A stretch of 64,000 nt of DNA from Capra hircus (lineage: Eukaryota > Chordata > Mammalia > Artiodactyla > Bovidae), in contig NC_030817.1 in NCBI RefSeq assembly GCF_001704415.2, forward strand, positions 48,345,550-48,409,549, read 5' to 3'. Of the stretch, positions 57,716 to 64,000 are shown in pieces. The notes beneath the pieces were generated by a model. That model was not told the origin of the DNA, ran no database searches, and worked only from the letters and a program-made list of their open reading frames with translations. How positions within the stretch are numbered: the first letter of the stretch is position 1; every line of letters begins with the position of its first letter. The translations under genes and the position numbers were made by a program.

Positions 57716-60700
57716 CTGGTAAAAATGCAAGACTGTCATGTTAATCTTAAACACCTTCAAAAGCTTACCAGGGGAAATCGCCTGAGAAGATTAAAGCCTG
57801 CAAACATACACATTGCATTAGCCTGCAATCTTACGTCCTGAGCATAAATCAGCTTCACACAATTCTATGTATGTGTCCTTCTAAACATCAATAAAATTCA
57901 CAATTAGACAACTGATTGTGTATGGTGATCTCCAGAACCCTCTATTCTGTGCTCCCAGAAATTATGACCATTAAACCAAAGCAGTTTTATCAGAGACCCA
58001 CGTGGCAAACTGTCAGAAACAAAATCTACAAAATACATGTTTAGTCTTACATCATGACTCTTTCAATATTCTTGAGCTATTTTTTACATTCACTATTAAA
58101 ATTTTACATGCAGTGAAATATAAATGTATATGTGAATCATGACAGCCACTGCTGAGGTGGAACCACATCTGGATATTCTAGCATTAAAAAATAAAAAACC
58201 TTTCAAATCCATCTTTTTTGTGAGACTCAATTGTCTCCAAAGGTGTCTTTGTGGACCTGAACAATGACCCTGAGTCATCAACATGAGCAAGCACGATGTC
58301 CTTAACAAAGCCAAGACAAACCAATGCAAATCACTGTCATTGTTCCCAAGGTTGGCACCACTCTTGTTTGAAGCTAAGGCAAATAAAAAGCACTTCCCCG
58401 AGGATCTAATTTCCCTGATGTGCCAAAGCTAATTTTTTAAAGCCACTTAGTGGATAAAGTTGTGTCCTTACTTTTAAGCTAATCAAAATATAAAACTCTG
58501 TATTTCATGAACAAAATATTTGTTTTACCCATGGTTCCACTGAAGTTTGAAATAGCAAGCTCCCTTGCTGCAATTAAAATATGTCAATTTACGAACAACT
58601 TCAAAGAGCACATCTATCAAAGAACAGCCACTTGAAAATTGATATGATTCATTTCCTTGTTACATCCCATTGCTCCCCAGACATGAGAACATCCTTGTTA
58701 TTAAGTGACTGCCTCAAGCCTTCAGTAAACCAGATAATGCTTTAAGCAGGAGGAAGGCTGCAAAGGCTGATTCAGGGTTTGCCACAATGCCCCGCAATGG
58801 AAGAGCTTGCTGATAATTCTGTTGACATCCCACACTCAGGGTGCTTAGGAAAGTATCACACCATTTGGCAAAAACATCCTGTGGTTGAATCAGCAGATTC
58901 AATGGAAAGTCCCTTTGTATGCTGTTTGTATACAGACTGAGTTCTGGAGAGACAAGTTTGGTTGACATAGAAACAAGAAACAACAGTTTAATGTACAACT
59001 AAATCTGCCTATATGAGGAGGAAACCTTAAATTTATCTTTGGTTTTTTAAAAACTTGCTGATAAAAAGCACAGGAATTAAAATACTGATAAATACCAATA
59101 TAACTGTATTGCTTTTAATTATGTAAACTTAGCCCTTTGATACCCTTTGCTACTAAAGCTAGAGTCTCTATCAGCCTCTAAATAAATTTATTTCAAATCT
59201 GCTCATCTTTACTTACTTACAGGCTAATCTATATACTTAAATGGTCTTTGGTATGAAAATACTGATGAGCAGTATCTTGTAATATTTGGCATAAAAATGA
59301 CATGCACGTATTAGTACTTATAGCAAATAAGTCTTTGGAAAAGAAAATAGTTACTATTTGCATATTAGCCCCTTCAGAGTGAAACACCATGAAGTAACAC
59401 CACTGTGAAAGATGAATGAGAACCTTCACATTTTAGTTACAATTTCATACTTAAGACTTCAAAGAAGTTAGCTTTGGCCAAGTAAAAAGAAGTCTTTGGT
59501 GTATACTAAATATCTTATTCATGATACTAAAATATTTGTCTTTGGTGAAAAGATTTTTTTTCCTCTCCAACAAGTAGTTTCAACAATTTCAAAATACTAT
59601 AATACTGTATAGCTGAAGATTTACTTGCTGAAGAGAAAAAATTACACTTGAAATTCTTTGGAACTATCTGCTGGTGAAGAACTTTTAAATGCTCTGGTAA
59701 CAATAAGGTAGTTATTACTAGTCTAATTAACTATAACAATCAATATATCCCCTATTATTCTGGGTTAGTAACTACTTGTATAAGCTTCATACCTATAGAT
59801 GTTTCTAGTTAATTCAATTTGGAGGGAAATCATAGTTGAATTTTCACTCTCTACTGAAACTTCTTTGGTAATAAGATTATTATGAAAAAATCTTATACAA
59901 GAACAAAATGAAAAGGTGAAAGAGTAAAAAACATACTGGTAAATAATTAGCAAATAGTTACAGCCTAAAGATCTACAATAACTATGGGCCTATTCATCAA
60001 AAACAAAACAAAATACTTTCCTTAAGGACTTCAAATTATCAATTTTAGGCTTTTAAAATGATTCAAATGAATAGCTTCCTAGACAGGATGGATGATGTTT
60101 CAACTTTATAGATTTTGTTTGCCTTTTAACGGAAGTTTTAAAAAAATAAAATGAACTCATTGTACTTCTTCCTTTTAGATACTGATAAAAGTTGGCCCCA
60201 CATACTTTCTACTTACAAGCCCACAAAGATATACCCTGTCAATTTGCCCATGCTTCCATGAGGCAGCTCAAAAGTAACAAAATGTTCCCTGAGTACAGGA
60301 AAAAAAAATAACACTAGAACAACTTTAAAAGGAGGTAGTATAAACAGGAGCTATAAAGGCAGGAGCAGCATTTTTCCTTGCCTCAGATTGTTCACCTAAA
60401 GCTCTGCTTTTTTGTTTCACCATGAAGCCCATACTTAGATAACTAAATGGAGAACTGTGAATTTAGTTCAGAACTGCATTAACTGGCACTTAATGGTGGT
60501 CTGCTTCTGAGCACATCCAATTTGGCACAAAACTACAGGTTGAAAACAACCAAAAAATGTTGTTACCATCAGATACTGGAAAAGAAGATGACAGAGATGG
60601 GACTATTATCCAATAATATTTTTTTGTCTTTAGAACACCATTTAACGTGACCTCATCCCCAGTCTATAAACAAAGGTTTCAAGGGGGATAAAGATTCCTT

Positions 60701-61311
60701 TTAAAAAGAGGCTCAAAAGTCATTTCCAGATAATTTGAAGAAATATTTTTTAAAGGATAAGGGGATCCCCTCTCTATACCATGGGTTTAATTCTTTATCA
60801 TCTCCCACTGCTGGGCACCTAATAGGTAACTGTCTTAAAATTCAGAGAAGGACTATTCTGTGTGGCTAAGTAAACAGTTTACTGATTTCAAACCAGCAAG
60901 AGGATTAACTCACTACTGGCGTTAGCATTCCTCACTCACAGCATCGACACTGAAGGGAGATTAAACCGAGTACCAAATTCTCTTAAGAATTCAAGAATTT
61001 TCAACAAACAAGTTAGTAGAGCTTAGAATACTTATCCCTAAACAAACCTGTATGAAAACAAACCCAAATGCTTTGATAAAACACTGTACATTAAAACAGG
61101 TATTGATGAAATCCAAGAAGCTCTTAAGGCAACTTTTGGTACTCTTATCCTGAGCAACTTCATGAATATTAAAAAAGTATAAGGCAAAGAAATTCATAAT
61201 ATATAATGGAAGGCACTGTTGCCGTGATAACCTCAAGCTCATTTTACTGTCTACTGTTGCATTTATCCTCATTATTAATATTGAATGAAACTTTTTTTTT
61301 CCTACCCCTTT

Positions 61312-61372
61312 TGGGCTTCCCTGGTGGCTCAGATGGTAAAGAATCCGCCTGCAATGCAGGAGACCTGGGTCA
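61312..61372 (+). mobile_element. Bov-tA SINE head fragment
   Basis: Only the tRNA-derived head remains ('gggcttccctggtggctcag', then 'gtaaagaatccgcctgcaat' and 'gcaggagacctgggt'). It is the single ruminant-specific insertion I recognise in the 8.2-kb PRTG 3' block. Confidence 0.9.
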
Positions 61373-62263
61373 CCAAGCTGGGATTTATACAAAAGAAAAC
61401 TGCACACTCTAACTTATTTTCTTTAAAAATCTGTTTTCTACAAGGCGTTTTGCAACTAATTCTGGAAAGGTTGAGGCTGCTTTGCAAACTAAGACAGTGC
61501 AGACTTTGGCCAACCATCAGACAAAGGAACAGGCTGAAAAGGCACGGCTTCCAGGCAGGCCAGGGTGCGGGACACAGCAGATAAAGCGCTCGGACTCTGC
61601 CCACAACACAGAAGCCCTTGATGCAAGAGGGTTCCCTGTATGCTACTGAACAGTCCCATTCTCAGAAGAGATAGACTTTTTTGTGCTGGTCATTCAGTAA
61701 AGTCAACAGCCCACTCTTCTCTTCTCAGTGGTTTCAGTCCTCACAGCTAGAGGTGTTAAATGATCCAAACCATGAAGAGGTCATAGTTTGTTGTTATTGT
61801 TGTTTTAACTCAGAGCTTCAAATAAACATTCTTACTCACCTACCTATATGACTCCTTGGATCACACACATGACACATACAGCAACTGAAAACAAAACGCT
61901 ACTAGGAAGTATCATCATTTATGCAGCTGAGATCAACTATCACAACGAATGAGGTAACAAAGTTGTCTTCTGAGTTTGCCCTCTGGCAAACTGAGGTAGG
62001 TAGTCAGCAAAGGGGCTTTCAAAAGTCTTCCCTTTGCTCCAGTGATATATTTTATAATCCAGTCAAACACCTTGACTGTCTTTTCACATTGCTGACAATG
62101 AAACATTCAAAATACGTGAGCTTAAAGATTAAAAAAAAAACATTCAAAAAAGGTGAGATACCCAATAAGATACCAAGATACCAAGAGTTTCACAAAAGGC
62201 TTTGGCTCTCTGTTCATTGTCCTTCGAACAGACTTAAAGGTGAGAATACCTGGATGTGGCTGT

Positions 62264-62668
62264 CTAGATTGGAAAATCCTTTTTCTCAAAGCAAAGCCTG
62301 GCAGGGGCTGGCTGAGAAACTGAAGAGGAAGTTTGCTCAGCACCCGACCGCACTGCAGTCTCTTCACACTTTCTCACCAAGGGGTCCCCACCCAAATCGC
62401 TGCCGGTGAAGGAACTGGGGGTTAGGGGTGTGGTACTTATAACTGAGGACAGGTGTATTTCATCATTGGATTCATGGGAGAACCTTCCAGAATCCCCAGT
62501 TTCGTGGCTGCCTTCACTGTTGGCTGAATGCTCAGTATCAGCTGCAACACCAAAGGGTCTTGGGAAGCTGGCTGTCTGACCTGGGGAGCTGGGGGAGTCT
62601 TCATCGCTGATTAGTATGGTAGTGCCTGGCTGGTAAAGGCAGACCGCTTGAGTAAATCTTCTTTGAGG
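62264..62668 (-). CDS. PRTG: PRTG last coding exon (protogenin cytoplasmic tail)
   Basis: 134 codons and TAG (62264-62266), phase 0 after a 'tttacctag' acceptor. The translation starts PQRRFTQAVCLYQPGTT. It continues through the Ser/Glu-rich SDEDSPSSPG and HSANSEGSHETGDSGRFSHE to EIHLSSVISTT, which I recognise as the protogenin C-terminus. Protogenin is a single-pass neogenin/DCC-family receptor with Ig and fibronectin III domains, upstream of this window. From memory, the human protein ends a few residues after ISTTPP. Here the frame runs on about 50 codons (PLTPSSFTGSDLGG to FEKKDFPI), probably because of an indel in the C-run. The gene's other exons lie beyond the right edge. Confidence 0.93.
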   Translation of the reverse strand, partial: PQRRFTQAVCLYQPGTTILISDEDSPSSPGQTASFPRPFGVAADTEHSANSEGSHETGDSGRFSHESNDEIHLSSVISTTPLTPSSFTGSDLGGDPLVRKCEETAVRSGAEQTSSSVSQPAPARLCFEKKDFPI

Positions 62669-63148
62669 CTAGGTAAAAATACATAAAACACCATCAGTGA
62701 TAACAGAGTGCTCTGAAAAATAATAAATCTGGTTTTACGTATTTCATATATTCTGAGATAGCAAATCAATGGGGTATATGGGTGAAAAGTTTATCATCAC
62801 GAAGGAACTGCCAATGGTTCTCCAAGCAGTGGGAACACATCAGAATTCCTGAGGCAAGTGAAGTGTCAGAAGGCTTCTTCAGTGGTTTTGATGCAGGCTC
62901 CTGCCTCAACCCTTTCTCCATTATCCCCCAGCCCCCCCTGAAAACCACAGCTCTGATTACAATTCCAACTGTCATGTCAATCATCAATCCCCAGGTCTTT
63001 CCATACAGTCATGCCCCAAATTAATAAAATCATATCCAGAAAGAATACCAAAGTTAAAAAAAAACACTCATTTACATTTTTCTCTTTTTAAAATTATCAT
63101 CTCACACACCATGAGTATTGAAAGAGTTTTCCCATTTAGGGGAGTTAC
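62669..63148 (-). other. PRTG: PRTG last intron
   Basis: 480 bases with donor gtaact and acceptor 'tttacctag' on the minus strand. No gene or repeat inside. The plus-strand frame 62782-63024 is not supported. Confidence 0.9.
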
Positions 63149-63253
63149 CTGCTCAGCTTTTATCTTCTTAGAATCTTGGAAAAAGAGCCATTTTTTCTTA
63201 GGGGTGTTTTTAACTATAGGACCATAGCTATTAATTATCAGGTCAGTTCCTCC
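63149..63253 (-). CDS. PRTG: PRTG penultimate coding exon
   Basis: 105 bases, 35 codons, phase 0 on both sides (acceptor 'atctacag', donor 'CAG|gtaact'). It encodes GGTDLIINSYGPIVKN followed by a Lys/Phe-rich stretch (KKKWLFFQDSKK) and KAEQ, matching the intracellular segment of protogenin. The frame continues without interruption into the last exon. Upstream exons are not in the window. Confidence 0.93.
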
Positions 63254-63624
63254 CTGTAGATATTAAAAGAGGAAAATTTCAGTGTATTACAAGTACACAA
63301 AATTTTAAAATGTTAAAAGAAAAATATGATCACAGACACTATTATTTCTTCTTCTACACAGTGGCACACAACAACTATGGGGTATTTGTTAGTGATAAAA
63401 AAGATATAATAAGTTTATTCCTAAGAGGCAATGCTGAAGTATTTGGATTGAAGTGTAATAATCCCAAAATTTACTTTCAAATGACAGGCCGAACAAAAAT
63501 ATATAGCAAGAGATACAGAACTATGAAAAGATACTGACAATTATTTGTGCATTTATTATTTTTCAAATTTTCCACATGACTGAAAACTTTAAAAAGGATT
63601 TAGGCAGATAAACATAGACTCACA
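63254..63624 (-). other. PRTG: PRTG intron, start
   Basis: Intron sequence upstream of the penultimate exon. The plus-strand 75-codon frame at 63310-63537 has no recognisable domain. Confidence 0.6.
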
Positions 63625-63930
63625 GGGCTTCCCTAGTGGTCCAGTGGCTAAGAATCTGCGTGCCAGTGCAGGGGACGCAGGTTTGATCCCTGGTCCGGGA
63701 AGATCCCACATGCTGCAGAACAACTACTGAGCCTGGGCTCTAGAGCCTGCGAGCCACAACTCCTGAAGCCTGTGAGCCTTGAGCCTATCCCCTGCAACAA
63801 GAAAAGCTACCACAATGCAAAGCCCACACACCACAACCAGAGCAGCCCCTGCTTGCTACAACTAGAGGAAGCCCACACGCAGCAATGCAGACCCAGAGCA
63901 GTCAAAAGCAATCAATGTTTTAAATGCTAT
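63625..63930 (+). mobile_element. CHR-type SINE, long form
   Basis: Head 'gggcttccctagtggtcc', then 'gcaggtttgatccctgg', and a body with repeated 'caactactgagcctg', 'gagccacaactcctgaag' and 'agagcagcccctgc', ending before an A-rich tail. It is in a PRTG intron, antisense to the gene. Confidence 0.88.
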
Positions 63931-64000
63931 AAAATTTTTAAAAAAAATGAACCTGCATACCCTCAACAAAATGACGATAGACAGGGGATCAACTCTTGGG

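Larger units (their letters stand above)
54030..62263 (-). other. PRTG: Candidate long PRTG 3' UTR
   Basis: 8.2 kb directly downstream of the PRTG stop. It is AT-rich (many TTTA/TATT runs) and almost free of ruminant-specific repeats, with only a 60-bp SINE piece near 61.3 kb, one MIR and one MaLR LTR. The adjoining 20 kb is saturated with BovB and SINEs, so selection or a recent common transcript is a reasonable inference. No coding region is supported inside. Short frames on both strands are chance. Confidence 0.5.

Noticed and set aside
61921..62409. 162-codon plus-strand open frame overlapping the PRTG last exon
   Set aside because: It runs antisense to the conserved PRTG exon and its 3' side, lacks any recognisable domain, and its length is explained by the opposite-strand coding constraint.

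Overview
The window is nuclear DNA from a ruminant (bovid-type) mammal. The evidence is dense interspersed copies of BovB LINEs and of the ruminant SINE families Bov-tA, BOV-A2 and CHR-type, lying among older mammalian repeats (L1M, L2, MIR, MaLR LTRs, MER5, mariner and Tigger). There are no prokaryotic features. The sequence does not settle which species it is.

Two protein-coding genes can be read, both on the minus strand and arranged head to tail. PYGO1 (pygopus 1, a Wnt/beta-catenin co-activator with a PHD finger) is complete. Coding exon 1 is at 32811-32859, exon 2 at 13263-13348 and exon 3 at 11067-12191, joined by consensus splice sites into 419 codons. Its first exon lies in a strong CpG island at about 32.54-33.79 kb. 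At the right edge are the last two coding exons of PRTG (protogenin), at 63149-63253 and 62264-62668. They encode the end of the cytoplasmic tail.

Layout: 0-3.4 kb holds L1 and MER5 relics. 4.2-11.07 kb is an AT-rich, repeat-poor block downstream of PYGO1 that may be its long 3' UTR. It contains a decayed mariner, a Tigger-like MITE and a 39-bp tandem duplication. 11.07-32.86 kb is the PYGO1 gene; its 19.5-kb first intron is loaded with BovB, SINE, MaLR, L1, L2 and MIR. 32.5-33.8 kb is the CpG-island promoter. 33.9-54.0 kb is the PRTG-PYGO1 intergenic region, a pile of nested insertions including an almost full-length but dead BovB at 35.65-38.88 kb. 54.04-62.26 kb is a second repeat-poor, AT-rich block that looks like a very long PRTG 3' UTR and ends at paired AATAAA signals.

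Most open reading frames outside the five exons are BovB or L1 reverse-transcriptase relics, antisense shadows of SINEs, or GC-rich artefacts in the CpG island. I did not find a new biological system. The points most worth checking are a five-codon uORF whose stop overlaps the PYGO1 start codon (TAATG), an apparent C-terminal extension of PRTG of about 50 codons, the two candidate long 3' UTRs, and several insertion histories that can be ordered from their target-site duplications.
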